In this document: piece after piece, positions 34,258 to 47,362 of the stretch
How the letters are laid out: the number at the start of each line of letters is the position of its first letter
Position numbering within the stretch: position 1 is the stretch's first letter
Origin: Carya illinoinensis
Taxonomy: Eukaryota > Streptophyta > Magnoliopsida > Fagales > Juglandaceae
Length of the DNA: 64,000 bases
Direction: 5' to 3'
NCBI RefSeq assembly: GCF_018687715.1
Contig: NC_056756.1
Span: 2,294,001 to 2,358,000, forward strand
Made by a program: the position numbers and the translations under genes
The notes under the pieces: generated by a model
The model's input: only the letters and a program-made list of their open reading frames with translations
Database searches by the model: none
What the model was told of the DNA's origin: nothing

Positions 34258-37200
34258 CTTTATTGGGTTCCTTGTACTAGATGTAGAGGTTGAAATGCAA
34301 TCTAGTTTGCTCTCCATATACTTTTCTTGTTGCCACAATGATGGCATGGTATGAATGCTTGATATACTTTGATGATCTGGTTTCCTCTATTTCATTTTTC
34401 TCTTTCTTCTCATCCTTCAAACTATCCTTCTACAATATGACCGCAAACTATCAAAGTAGACGTGCTCTAATCATGATATTTCTTCAGTTTAATAGACAAC
34501 TATCCAACTCCTCTATTTTCATCTTACAGTGATTTTGATATGGACAAAAGCTGGATGCGTATTAACGACCGATTTAGGTCCGCAGAATGGAAATAGTGTT
34601 CTTTCTTTGCTATGTGTTTGGCCTTGTGTTTGTTCCAGTTCCTCTGTTCATGTTAAATGGATGTAAATGATATTTTGCCTATTATGTTATGTGCTGTGCC
34701 TTTTTATTTCATTGCATTGACTTCAATTTATTCACACTTTTCCATTACCTTTTTTCTACAGTGCATCGAGTGCCTTGATATATTTTGGAGAAATTGATGG
34801 GGAAAGTACAATGACAGAGCATAGTGCAACTAGTAGGCAGATTTTTGTGGCAAGTTGCAGATTATTGAATCTGAGATTTTAGTTGTAACTAATAAAGAGA
34901 TTGACTTTGAGAATTTGTAAATTAATGCAGTCTTGAACTTTGTCATTAATGAATTTATTTCTGCATGGATCCTGTAATACCAAGCATTTTGCCAAACTAT
35001 ACATGTAACTGCCTTTTTCCATTAATATGAGATACTCATGGACGATTGATGATCAAATCAATAGGTGATGATTTGTTTGTACAGATATTTTACAGCTCTG
35101 TATCGGGACTATCTATTGCAGAATTCAGCCATCTTGTATGGTCTACTGAGAGAATCTTTGAGTGTTTATTATTGAAAATCTGTTGGTTGATCTGCCCCAC
35201 AAAGGTTTATACTAAGTGCATGCAAACAGGGCATATTAGAACAATAAAAGAAATATTGTTTTGCCTATTATGTAATAAACACGTTTACTTGATTAATGGT
35301 ATGCTCAATAGAGACAAATGTTCGGGAGTGCAGATTGGAAATGAAATCTTCAAGTAATGGATGTAATAAACCGACCATTAATATTTCAAAAGCTGTGGTT
35401 GAAAAGGTTTACTCATGAAGGATGAGTAATGGATTTCTCAATCTTCGACAACTATATATTTATTTTTATAAGACTACGTACTGTGTTCAACTATAATTAT
35501 TTCGTTGCACATGGTAAACGATGAAATATTAGATTGGATCAACAAACAGGGTTTTATATTATAATAATAAAGTCCATTAATGATTCCTGGAAGCCAGTGC
35601 CACCAATAAAATATAAAGAAGGAATTACATGTGCCACTTAATTTGTTGGTGAGGTCCACATGTAGATATTGTTTTGGTGAAGTTCATTCAAAAGGGTAAA
35701 GTTTTGACTAATAAAACTTGAATCATTCAAAAAAGGCCAATTCGGCGTGGCTATATATATTTATGAAGGTGGGAACAATATTTGATATACTATAAAAGCT
35801 GCAATTCTAGTAATTTGGTATCAAGAGCATCGTACGTACATATGGGACATAGGTGGTTTTTATATACAAGGAAAAGAAATGTTCGCTAGCTGACCATTTC
35901 ATGCATGGAGGCTGTACATGAACTCCAGCTTTCAATAAGATATTTTGGCAAAAAAATAAAATATTCAGATTTCAATAAGAATAAGACTTGTATTAATGGA
36001 CAAGAATTCGACATCTCTTTATTGTATTGTATGCCTTCTTGTACAATAAGAATAAGAATAAAATCTAAAGTAGGCAGGATCAAGTACTGGGTCCCATGGA
36101 CTGTACAATTAGAAAGTACAAGAAGACTTGGAGCAAAAACTATGTGGCGGGAGTGTGAAATTTCTTGAAGCGGCAAAATGTGGGGGGAAAGTTGACTGTT
36201 GCCTTTTTCAGTCTTAAAGCAGATAAAGTAGACTACTTTCCAGCCCCAGTTTTCACATATTACTCAGCTGACCTCGAAAGGCAAAGTTTTGGATTTTGCT
36301 GAAAAGTCACTTTCTCACTGTCTGGATTTTTCAATACTTTCCATTTAGGTTGTCGATATCCATGTAAGTTGACTCCAACATGCTAAGTCCCATTGTACTT
36401 TGTCTGTGGTGCACCTTATTGTGTTTAGTAACCTGATAACTTGAATCCATGCTCTAACTTAACTGTTAACTCGAGCTCTTTTAACTGCTCCATGTTTATG
36501 CAAAGTTGATGAGATGTGATTTCTCACCTCCATGTAATAATCTACATCTGCAAATGAATGTAAACATAATCAAGTGATTTATTGGGAAAATATATCTATC
36601 TATATATATATTCAAATCAGTTCCAAGGGCAGTTGATATGCCCAAGTCCTAGAATTATTTAATATAAGGACTTTTCTTTCCATTTATTGTAATAGAATAT
36701 TTTTTGTTATAATCAATGTTAGAAAAGAGTGGAGAAAAGTTGAGAGCAAAAGAATACCAACTTGGAATTTACCTTAGTCCACTCTGTACGGGTACCTTCT
36801 CCATGATGGTTCACTTCTATAGTGCCTTTGTAAGTTTTGTCTGACAACACTTCATGCAGATCTATTTATTTGGTTATCTTTAATGATATGCAATATATGA
36901 GACACACGATGTGGTGATGTGTGCTGAGTAAATTAAACTAGCATTTTCTTGATGTCAGTTAAGATTATGGCAATATCTTGGTATGTAAAAATAGATGCAT
37001 TTAGCTAGTTAAATATTTGGTGAAAATCAGTTTATCTTTCCCCAGTAATAGAGATATTTTGTTAAGTATTACTAACTTTTGGTGGCAGGAACATATTTTG
37101 TTACATAGTTGTGGTGGGGGAAATGGTGCAGGTTTTCTGAAGTTGGTTTTAGTTGCTGGAATGGCATCCCAGCAGAGTGATGGGCATGTAAATCATGGAA

Positions 37201-37322
37201 CTGGGGCTGTGAAACAGTTTGTTAAAGGTTTGTCTGGCCCTTTGTAAGTGTGCTTAAGTCTACCCCTTCCTACTGTTGTGTCTTGTTTGACAATGGTTAA
37301 GCTTGTGATAATACTAAATGAA

Positions 37323-38690
37323 GTTAACTGGATATATGAACCTGCAACTTGAGAGAATCTAGCTCACTAGGTTTCATAATAGATTTCTTATGAGGTAATG
37401 CTGTAATGGATTGAGTATAGGTGATGGTTAAAATTGACTTTAACATGTAATTGGGATTTTAATGGTTAATTTCCAAAAATATTTGGTGTGATAAGAAATA
37501 GTAGATTTGAAGTACTATTCTATAAATCATGCATTTCTTAGTGTATGAGAGGATACATAATGCTTAAACAAGTTGAATGAAAGATTGAAATAAAACTATT
37601 GGTATACCAAAGAATAATTATTTCCCTTTTCTCAATCAATTAGACTAGTTATATATATGCAATCTTCTCTAGCAGGCACTTACAAACAATATTAATACTA
37701 GATGCAAAATATATTTTGATATATAACATTCCTCCGTATTCTTTTCTAATGTTGTCCAATATTATTCTTTGGTATCAAGATACTCATGTGGTACATAGTA
37801 CAAGTAGTAGTTTAATAAGAGACTTGTGATGTTAACTGGATATTATAACCTACAACTTGAGAGAATCTAGTCTAGTGGCTGAAATAAAATATTATATTGA
37901 GGTAATGCTGAAATGGATTGAGCATAGGTGATGGTTAAAGTAGCTGAGTTTAGCATGTAACTGTTTTTTAAATGGTTAATTTCTGGAAATATTTGTTATC
38001 TATTATTTTTGCATCAGATTTGTAGCTTTATTCTCTATTTGAAGATACTTGTGATACCAAGTACAAGTAGTAGTTTAATAAAAGAAAATGGTGTTAACTG
38101 GTTTTAGCACCTGGAACTTGAGAGAATCTAGCTTACTAGGCAATACAAAATTTCCTGAAATGGTAAAGACTTGTTGACTGAACTATAGGTGATGGTTTAT
38201 AGCTGGACTTTAGCATGTAATTGTTTTGACTATGGTTAATTTCCCTCCATATTTGGTGTGATGATTCTGCATCAAATTTGATGATCTATTACTCTAATCA
38301 TGCATTTCTTAGCGTATGAGAGGAGTCTCATTCTAAAACAAGTTGTCTGGTTTTTTTAAAGGATTTTATTGGTTTAGAAATAATTATTTCCCTTTTCTCA
38401 ATCAAGTTATTTGTTAAACTTATACAATCTTCTCTAGTAGCCTCGATGGCAATAGATGCATAAATACTGGATGCAGTTATAGAATTTCATAAATAACATT
38501 TTTCCATATTCCTAAAAAACCTTTCAATATTATTCTTACATTCCAAAAAACAAATCAGATGCCAAGTACAAGTAGTAAGACAAGGTTTCATGATGTTTGT
38601 GATATTTAAACATATACTTGAGAGAATATAGCTTAATAGGTAAAAATAAAACTCTGTCTAGGTTGGACTGTAATGGAGTTTTGGTGAATG
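37323..38690. repeat. Degenerate tandem repeat, unit about 500 bp, inside the CACTA-like element
   Basis: Units start near 37323, 37831, 38093 and about 38595. Each opens with a gttaactgg-like phrase and cttgagagaatctagct, then aggtgatggtt, tagcatgtaa and a ggttaatttcc phrase. Longer units continue with catgcatttcttag and ttatttcccttttctcaatc, and most close with aagtacaagtagta. The second unit is only about 262 bp, so it has an internal deletion. Many mismatches show the array is old. Confidence 0.8.
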
Positions 38691-40254
38691 ATTTTTGTTC
38701 AACAATTCAGGTTGAATGGTATGGAGTAGGCTGTAGAGTGTGTTTTGACTGTAATTGTTTTCATCTTTGTAATATGCAGGTACATATGACAGGTTGATAT
38801 GAGGGAAGCTTGTAATTTTTTGATGCACTAATGAACCTGCCTGCAGGATGCTATATATAGACTTCACTCCCAGGTTTAAATGTATAGCCATGTTGAGGAC
38901 TGATCCCATGAGTGGCACATGATATAATTTCTAGCACACCAGTGGTAGATAGTATTTAAGAATATAAGCTTGATTTTGCATGACATTTCCTCTTTCTATC
39001 ATGTATAATGTATAATGTTGTGAACGTAAATGAGATGTTAATTCAAGCTTGTATGAAACCTCGATGGCAATATTCTAAATGAAAACAGAGTAATATATAT
39101 GCTGTTTTAGTTTGCTGAACATGTGAAAAAAGCTACATTAAATCTAAAACAAAAAGTCCTAGAAACAAGGATTGGCAGAGTACTATGTATTACAAGAGAT
39201 TGATACGAGTTCTCAGGTTGTTCAAAAATGCAATTCAAAGAATATGTACTTGGAGATTTATTTACAAGGTTGTTAAATTGACACATTGTAAAAATGGGTT
39301 CAGGGGCAAATTTCTCAATATTGTAAAAATGGGTTCAGGGGCTATGAATAGAAGTAGACTATTGTACGTATGAAATGCAAATGGGTTTACGAGCAGTTGA
39401 GATTAAGGAACAAATACCTGTGGGTTGGTTTCTGAGATTCAGTTCCAGCCATAATAACATACGTAGCTGATCATGAATTCAGAAAAAACCCTTTCAAAAA
39501 AACAGTAGACTTCTGCCCAACAAATTCATCGTGAATCCGCAAGAAATGCCTCTATTTATTCATCGCAATTACCCACAAGCAATTGGCATTTCCTACGGTT
39601 TCACCACTTCCCCTGAAATATGCGAACTCCACGAATCGAGTGCCAGATCAAATTCACCGCAATCTCATCCCCATTGTTTTATATATTTTCCCGATTTTCC
39701 AGCAAAAAGCTGAAGTAGCTTTTGCGATGACCCAAACAATTCGTAGTAAGCATTAAACAGCGGCGTCCCAATATTTGGCAGTAATTGCCCTCCAATCCAA
39801 GATGGGATCGAATCATTGCTGCGGGAGCAGTCGGCGGCAACATACTCGAGGAATTTCGGTGTGCCCAAATTCGCCGAATCGTAACGATTGCCGTGCTAGA
39901 AAATGGCCGTAACTATCACCGAAATTGGCCTTCAAAGCCGACGAATTTCCACCGAAATTGCCCTTCAAACCCTCGGTGTCCATCGTCTTCTGCTGCGGGA
40001 ACCATCGGCAGCTTTATCTATAGCAACTGCGGTCACCTTCAAGTATTCACCGAAATTAGTCTGACCAGACGTATTATTCCCGACCGATTAGCGGTGAAAT
40101 GAGCTCGCAGTAGTTCATCTAACTCTGCGATAAAACAGGGTAATTGCGGTGAGGTCGCACCCCGCAAAACTTGGTTTTTCTTGTAGTGCGTGTGCCTTTA
40201 CAGTGGCTATATACAAGGAAAAATTATGAATTTTCTATTAACTACTTTATATAA

Positions 40255-40259
40255 GTTAC
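40255..40259 (+). repeat. Target-site duplication of the copia element, left copy
   Basis: gttac, identical to 45925-45929. Confidence 0.9.
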
Positions 40260-43200
40260 TGTTAGATATATGCCCGAGTCTTTCCTTAAGTACAACACTC
40301 TGTTTATATTATAGATTCAAAACCAAATGTAAGACTCTATACGGATATGTTCAGAATAATCTTTTCAGCATATATATATACAAATTGTATAACATGTAAT
40401 GACATTGAATGTAAATATTGATATAACCAGAACAGAACCAACAGATTGTGATTAAACCCTAATATCCAAACACATCCAGATAATAACCAAAGAATCAAAT
40501 AACAGCAATATTAATCATCAAGAAAATAGAGAAATAAATCAAAGATAATGCAAGAGAGAACAACACAACCGATTTACGTGGTTCGACCCTAATGATCTAT
40601 GTCCACGGTAGGAATGGGCCTCAGAGCTTTATTGATATCATTGTCCATCACAGAGAAGCCTCAGAAACTCTCTATTATTACAGAGCACTCATCTTCACTC
40701 GAGAAAATCGAAGATTTTCTCCCCAAAATGAAACCCTAGTTTCCCCCTCTCTGCTCCCTCTCTCGAACCCCCCTCTCTCAATCGGCCGAATACAAGATAC
40801 AAAAAATGAATTAGGTTAAAACATATGGCTGAAATGATACATATATATGTCATGACAGATGGCTCCACGTGTACTGATCCTACGGCTCAAACTTGGCCTC
40901 GGTTTGAAGTAGCTTACGAGTCACGTGTTGGTCATGAGGCTTCATTAATCCAGAAGCTTCATTTCATTCATCCAATCGTAACACATAGAAACAAGAGAGG
41001 TTAGATTAACAAAGTATAATAATTTATAATTTATAAATGTTAATTGCCATACCATTTACAAATCTCCACCTTGGCAAAACATTTATTTGCCAAATTATCA
41101 ATCCTCATCATTGGCCTATTCCTGCAACTTACCCCCTAGTGGGGTTAGACTCTAGACTCCATATTAATTAAGTTCAGACAGTGTCTGAACTTAGACCTTG
41201 GGAGTGACTTGGTCATCATATCAGAAGGATTATCCTCAGTTGAGACCTTTTCCACACCTACAACCTTAGACTCTATAACATCCCGGACAAAATGAAGCCT
41301 TATATCAATATGCTTAGACCTTTCATGGTAAACTTGGTTTTTAGCTAAGTGAAGTGCACTCAGATTGTCACAGTGCACAGAAATATTGCCATTAAAAATA
41401 CTTAACTCATTTGCAATGCCCTTTAGACAAATGGCCTCTTTTATTGCTTCAGTCAATGCTATATACTCAGCCTCTGTTGTGGACAAGGCCATAACAGATT
41501 GTAAATGTGACTTCCAGCTAACAACCCCTCCAAAAGCAGTAAACACATACCCAGTTAAGGATTTTCTAATGTCTACATTTCCTGCAAAATCAGAGACTAC
41601 ATAACCAATTAGCTCACATCCTTTCTCAACACCCTTTCCATAACTAAGTCCTAGATTAGTAGTGCCAACTAGGTACCTTAGTACCCATTTGATAGCCTGC
41701 CAATGGGGTTTCCCTGGATTCCCCATAAACTTACTAACTATACTTACTGCATAAGTTAGATCAGGTCTAGAACAGATCATTGCATACATTATGTTTCCCA
41801 CCATGCTAGCATAGGGGATTTGTTTCATAAAATCAATATCAGAATCTGTTTTAGCAGCCTGATCTACAAAAAGTTTGAAATGTTGACCTAAAGGTGTGTT
41901 AACAGATTTCAAAAGATTCATACCAAATCTCTTTAGGACTTTAGAAATATAAGTTTTCTGGGACAGATATAAAACCTTTGCATTTCTGTCCCTTACTATT
42001 TCCATTCCTAATATTTTCTTAGCAGGGCCCAGTTCTTTCATTTCAAACTCAGATTTCAACATGCATTTAATTTCATCAATTAGATCAAGGTCTTTACAAG
42101 CTATAAGTATATCATCTACATAAAGTAAAAGATATATCATTATTCCTTTTTCTTCCTTGTAATATACACAGCTGTCATAGCAACTCCTATTAAACTTATT
42201 ACTAATCATGTGTGTGTCAAATCTCTTATACCATTGTCTAGGAGATTGTTTAAGATCATATAAAGATTTTTTAAGAAAGCACACAAGGTTATTATTTATT
42301 TTATCAGTAAAGCCTTCAGGAGGTTGCATATAAAGTTCTTCTTCAATTTCACCATGTAGAAAAGCTGTTTTAACATCTAATTGTTCTAAATGCAAGTTTT
42401 CAAAAGCTGTATAGGCTAGCAGTAGCCTGATTGAGCTATGTTTCACTACAGGTGAGAAAATTTCATTAAAGTCGATTCCCTCTCTCTGTGTAAATCCTTT
42501 TGCTACAAGCCTAGCCTTGTACCTGGTCCCTTCTATCCCTGGTATACCATCTTTTCTTTTAAAGATCCACTTGGACCCAATGAGTCTGACTCCTTTAGGT
42601 TTAGGCACTAGAACCCAAGTTTGGTTCTTATTTATTGACTCCATCTCCTCATGCATGGCTAAGAGCCATTTAGATGAATCTTTACTAGATATAACCTCTT
42701 TATAAGACCTAGGTTCTTGGTAAACAATATCATCAGTCACTGTCAAGGCAAAAGCTGTAAGGTCAGCCTGTCCAAACCTTTGAGGAGGTTTAATTACCCT
42801 CCTCTGTCTGTCTCTAGCCAGATTCCAAGATCTAGCTCCACCTTGACCTGTGTCTTCTGAGGTTTGATCCTCAAAGTCACTGTCATCACCATTTACAGGT
42901 TCAGGTTGGGTGTCATCTTGCTCCACCTCAACCTGAGATCCTTCTATTTGTTTGTCAGTATTATTGTCTGACTGTGTTTCTTGTACCCGAGCCATGTGTG
43001 ACTCATTAAAAGTCACATCTCGGCTAACAATACACTTATGTCTACCAGGTACGTCTACCCAAAGTTTGTATCCCTTTATCCCTTCAGGATATCCTATAAA
43101 AATGCACTTAAGTGCCCTAGGTTCCAGTTTATCAGTTTTTGAGTGTGCATAAGTTACACATCCAAAAACTCTTAAGTAGTCATATCTAGGAGGTCTTCCA

Positions 43201-45924
43201 GACCATAACTCCTGTGGGGTTTTAAATCCTATGGCAGAGGATGGACATCTATTTATGAGGTGTACTGCTGTAGTGGCAGCTTCTGCCCAAAAGGTTTTGG
43301 GCAGCTCTGAATTAGACAGTAGACACCTAACCCTTTCTAGGATGGTTCTGTTCATTCTCTCAACCAAGCCATTTTGTTGTGGAGTTTCCCTCACAGTCTT
43401 ATGCCTAAGGATTCCTTCTTTTTGACAAAATAGGTTAAACTCATTTGAAAGAAATTCTAAACCATTATCAGTCCTTTGAGTTTTTAGTTTCCTACCTACT
43501 TGGTTTTCAACTAGGGATTTCCACTCCTTGAACTTTTCAAAAGTGCCACTCTTGTTCTTCAAAATATAAATCCAGACCTTCCTAGAGTAATCATCTACTA
43601 AGGACAGAAAATAGCTCCCTCCACTATGTGAATTTACTCTAGCAGGTCCCTATAAGTCAGAGTGGACATAGTCTAGGGTTTGCTCAGTGTTGTGGGTTGC
43701 TAACCTGAAACTAACCCTCTTTGCCTTTCTATAGATGCAATCTTCACAGAAAGGAAAATTTCCTAGGTTTTGTTCATTCAGTAACCCTTGTTTCTGTAAC
43801 TCTAAAATTCCCCTTTGGCTTACATGTCCAAGCCTCCTATGCCACAAGACATATTTATTCTCTACAGTGTTCTGTACTGAAGAAGCCTCCCTAACTACAG
43901 TTTTCCCAAGCAAGGTATACAACCCATTTTTAATAACCCCTTTCATAATAAGTAAGGAACCTTTAGTGACCCTAAGTACTCCTGCTTCAGACTTGAAGGT
44001 GTAGCCTGATAAATCAAGCGTACCAAGAGAAATTAAATTTCTCTTCAATTCAGGTATAAACCTGACCTCCTTCAAAATTCTTTCAGTACCATCATGTAAC
44101 TTCAGTCTAACTGACCCTATACCCATGATTTTGCAGGATTTATTGTTTCCTAGGATTACATGCCCCCCATTTAACTTAGAGAATGTTTCAAACCAATCTC
44201 TAACAGGACACATATGAAAAGAGCAACCAGAGTCCATTATCCACTTTGTTTTAGAGTCAACTTCACTCACAGTGAGTACCTCAGCACTCTCATAGCCATC
44301 TAATACCACAGAGGCATCCCCTGCCTCCTTGGTCTTATTTCCTAGGTTATTTTTTCTATCAGGACAGTTCTTTTTGAAATGCCCTTCCTTGTGACAATGA
44401 AAACATTTAAAATGTTTTCCTTTTGATTTAGACCTAGATTTCTTAGCTTCACCCTCGCCTTTTCTTTCTCTCTTTTCTGTTCTACCCCTAACAGATAGCC
44501 CTTCCCCATGATCTTGTTTTGCTTCTCCTTTAGTTTGTAATTCCCTAGTATGAAGTACAGATTGTACTTCATCTAGTGTTAATGAGTCTCTACCATACAT
44601 TAGGGTTTCTTTAAGGTTCTGATATGATGAGTCCAGAAAACTCATCAAGAGGATTGCTTGATCCTCATCCTCCACCTTAATATCAATATTAGCTAGGTCT
44701 AGAATGATTTTATTAAACTCATCTAGATGCTGTCCTATTTGTGTTCCTGGGGTCATCTTAAAGGTATAGAGTTTGGTTTTCTTGTGCAGCCTATTTGCTA
44801 GGGATTTTGTCATGTACAAATTCTCTAGTTTCAACCAAATTCTTGCAGCAGTGTCCTCACTAGCCACCTCTCTCAGGACTTTATCCCCGAGAGAGAGGAT
44901 TAGGGCACTGTGTGCTTTATGGAGAATGTCATCTTTGACAGTCTCCTTGTCTTCCTCTTTTAAAGAGGAACCTCTCCTTTTTTCACCCAAGAGGGCATCC
45001 TGAAGTCATGCTGGACTAGGAGTGCCCTCATCTTTATTCTTCATAACCCAAAATCATTATCCCCCATGAACTTTTCAATGTCAAATCTCATGGTCCCCAT
45101 CGACCTAGGTTCTAGATACCACTTGTTAGATATATGCCCGAGTCTTTCCTTAAGTACAACACTCTGTTTATACTATAGATTCAAAACCAAATGCAAGACT
45201 CTATACGGATATGTTCAGAATAATCTTTTCAGCATATATATATACAAACTGTATAACATGTAATGACATTGAATGTAAATATTGATATAACCAGAACAGA
45301 ACCAACAGATTGTGATTAAACCCTAATATCCAAACAGATCCAGATAATAACCAAAGAATCAAATAACAGCAATATTAATCATCAAGAAAATAGAGAAATA
45401 AATCAAAGATAATGCAAGAGAGAACAACACAACCGATTTACGTGGTTCGACCCTAATGGTCTACGTCCACGACAAGAATGGGATTCAGAGCTTTATTGAT
45501 ATCATTGTCCATCACAGAGAAGCCTCAGAAACTCTCTATTATTACAGAGCACTCATTTTCACTCAAGAAAATCGAAGATTTTCTCCCCAAAATGAAACCC
45601 TAGTTTCCCCCTCTCTGCTCTCTCTCTCGAACCCCCCTCTCTCAATCAGTCGAATACAAGATACAAAAAATGAATTAGGTTAAAACATACGGCTGAAACA
45701 ATACATATATATGTCATGACAGATGACTTCACGTGTACTGATCCTACGGCTCAAACTTGGCCTCGGTTTGAAGTAGCTTACGAGTCACGTGCTGGTCATG
45801 AGGCTTCATTAATCCAGAAGCTTCATTTCATTCATCCAATTGTAACATATAGAAACAAGAGAGGTCAGATTAACAAAGTATAATAATTTATAATTTATAA
45901 ATGTTAATTGCCATGCCATTTACA
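40260..45924 (-). mobile_element. Ty1/copia LTR retrotransposon, nearly complete
   Basis: 5665 bp with two 801-bp LTRs (40260-41060 and 45124-45924) that start tg and end ca, and a 5-bp target-site duplication gttac on both sides. Transcription would run on the minus strand from the right LTR. Next to that LTR, minus-strand tggtatctagaacc (45108-45121) resembles a primer-binding site for initiator tRNA-Met. A purine-rich aaggtggagatt lies beside the left LTR. By my count the LTRs differ at roughly 26 positions (about 3%), nearly all transitions. It lies 67 bp beyond the right end of the CACTA-like element. Confidence 0.95.
41145..45091 (-). pseudogene. Copia gag-pol reading frame, disabled
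   Basis: Order along the polyprotein: a gag part with UBN2-like wording, zinc knuckle CFHCHKEGHFKKNC, protease (WIMDSGCSFHM), a GAG pre-integrase stretch (LWHRRLGHVSQRGILEL), integrase (PQQNGLVERMNRT), reverse transcriptase (YVDDILIA) and RNase H (TEAEYIALTEA), which is the normal copia order. It is broken in three places. TGA at 45041-45043 stands in an expected Trp position, an apparent 1-base loss lies near 45005-45015, and TAG at 43650-43652 stands where integrase usually has Trp (HSDLWGP context). From 44990 to 41145 the frame is otherwise continuous, so inactivation looks fairly recent. Confidence 0.93.
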
Positions 45925-45929
45925 GTTAC
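45925..45929 (+). repeat. Target-site duplication of the copia element, right copy
   Basis: gttac, identical to 40255-40259. Confidence 0.9.
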
Positions 45930-46057
45930 TAATATTTGTCGCCATCCATTTTACGCAACTTAAAGTTACAAACTTCCCCCTTGGACATGCATTAACACTT
46001 TGCGGTCAGTTTCAGATGAGTTTTAGAATTGAGAAAAGAGATGATCAAGGCGGTGCA

Positions 46058-46390
46058 TATTGAGAATAAATCTCACATTGTCTGTAGACAAAGTTTTGGA
46101 CGTGTTTATAAGTTATGAGTAAATCTCACTCTTTGAACCGGCTTTATGAGTTGAGGCAGGCCTATGAATTTTTTTATGGTATCAGAGCCTACCATATGAT
46201 GAATAGAGGCCCATATTACTTATCCTGTGATAAGGACTAGAAAAAGTACTAGCTTGCACGTGAGGGAGGATGTTGAGAAATAAATCTCATATTACCTGTG
46301 AACAAGGTCTTGAGCATGTTTATAAGTTATGAATAAAAATATCTCTTTGAACCGGTTTTTTTATATGAGTTAGACCTATAAATTTTTTCA
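46058..46390 (+). mobile_element. TRIM (terminal-repeat retrotransposon in miniature)
   Basis: 333 bp. The LTRs are 46058-46176 and 46271-46390 (119 and 120 bp) and share phrases such as aaatctca, gtttataagttatga and tttgaaccgg. The 94-bp centre starts at 46177 with tggtatcagagcct, a textbook initiator-Met primer-binding site, and ends in a purine-rich gtgagggagga. The flanks carry a 5-bp target-site duplication gtgca (46053-46057 and 46391-46395). There is no coding capacity, as in all TRIMs; movement would need proteins from another element. Confidence 0.9.
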
Positions 46391-47328
46391 GTGCATACAT
46401 TCAAATGAAGGGACTCCTTTTCCAAAATCAAGAAAACTAGCTCCTAGAGTATAGTTTTCTTATAGAAGAATATTAGAGAAACTTACGTATTATTTCATAA
46501 TAAAATGAATCGAAACCAGCTGATGTTTCTTCTCCCATGCAACATCGCAATACCGTGTAACTAGACATGCATCATCCAGGAGGATCTTAAGTTAGATAAT
46601 GTGGAGTTTTTAGATTGCACATTGATGTAGTTGAAATGTGGCAGGTCAACACAAGAATAGTAGGAAAGAGTGATATTTTTCTGATTTGGGGCAGTTTTGG
46701 GCATGTTTTGATATTTTAGTCATAATTTTGACTACGGGTATCAGAATTGTGTATATAACCGTACCCCAATTCAGAAAAGTTATTTCCGGCGCGCATGTCG
46801 TCTTCACAAAGGTATGCTTGGTGTACATCATTTTTGAGGTCAAAATATACTAATTTTCCGTCCGAATTTCCATATTTAGATTTTTTTTTATTTTTTATGG
46901 TAATATTTTAATTTTTGTTTAGAAATTATTTTTGAACCCAATCTTGGCCAAATTTTTGCCAATTACTTTTTTATTTGCATATTTATTTTTGGTGTGATTT
47001 TTAGGATGTTGTTATTCTTCGCAAAATTCTGATATTTTTTATTTACAGCTACTGTAGACCGGCTTGTGGGTAGATTTTCACCATTCTTGAGATTGATTAT
47101 TTTCTATTGAATATCAGAGGGGCTTTCTTTGAGTTCTTAGGTAATTCTCGTCTTTCTTCTTTGTAAATTACTTCTTGTAACTAGCCTGCAACCAGGACAT
47201 GAACGTATAATTTTCACCATACCTATATATGATTTTTAGACATTGATCTATCACTTTAATTTTCTTGGCCTTGATATATATCCCTTGCGAATTGTTTTAT
47301 TTTATTTTTTATTGGCATGTGGTCTTCC

Positions 47329-47362
<34 letters not shown>

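Larger units (their letters stand above)
31841..40188. mobile_element. CACTA-like DNA transposon, about 8.3 kb, no transposase recognised
   Basis: Begins cactacaagaaaaa at 31841 and ends with the inverted form, tttttcttgtagtg, at 40188; CACTACAAGAAA is the classic terminus of plant CACTA (CMC) elements. Subterminal GC-rich motifs occur at both ends: ttgcggcgac twice near the left, and gcgataaaac plus ttgcggtgaggtcgc near the right, as expected of transposase-binding repeats. Just inside the left end is a leader-like region with ct-rich intron-like stretches (32340-32450). The interior has no frame resembling TNP1/TNP2 transposases, so this would be a non-autonomous or decayed copy. The 3 bp beside each end (tca and cgt) do not match, so a proper target-site duplication is missing; the two ends might belong to different copies. 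Confidence 0.65.

Noticed and set aside
37017..37247. 76-codon frame inside the CACTA-like element, considered as a captured gene exon
   Set aside because: I could not match it to any family and it has no flanking exons; kept only as part of the element interior.
39665..39868. Minus-strand frame near the right end of the CACTA-like element, considered as a captured exon
   Set aside because: No motif recognised; overlapping frames on the other strand are equally open.
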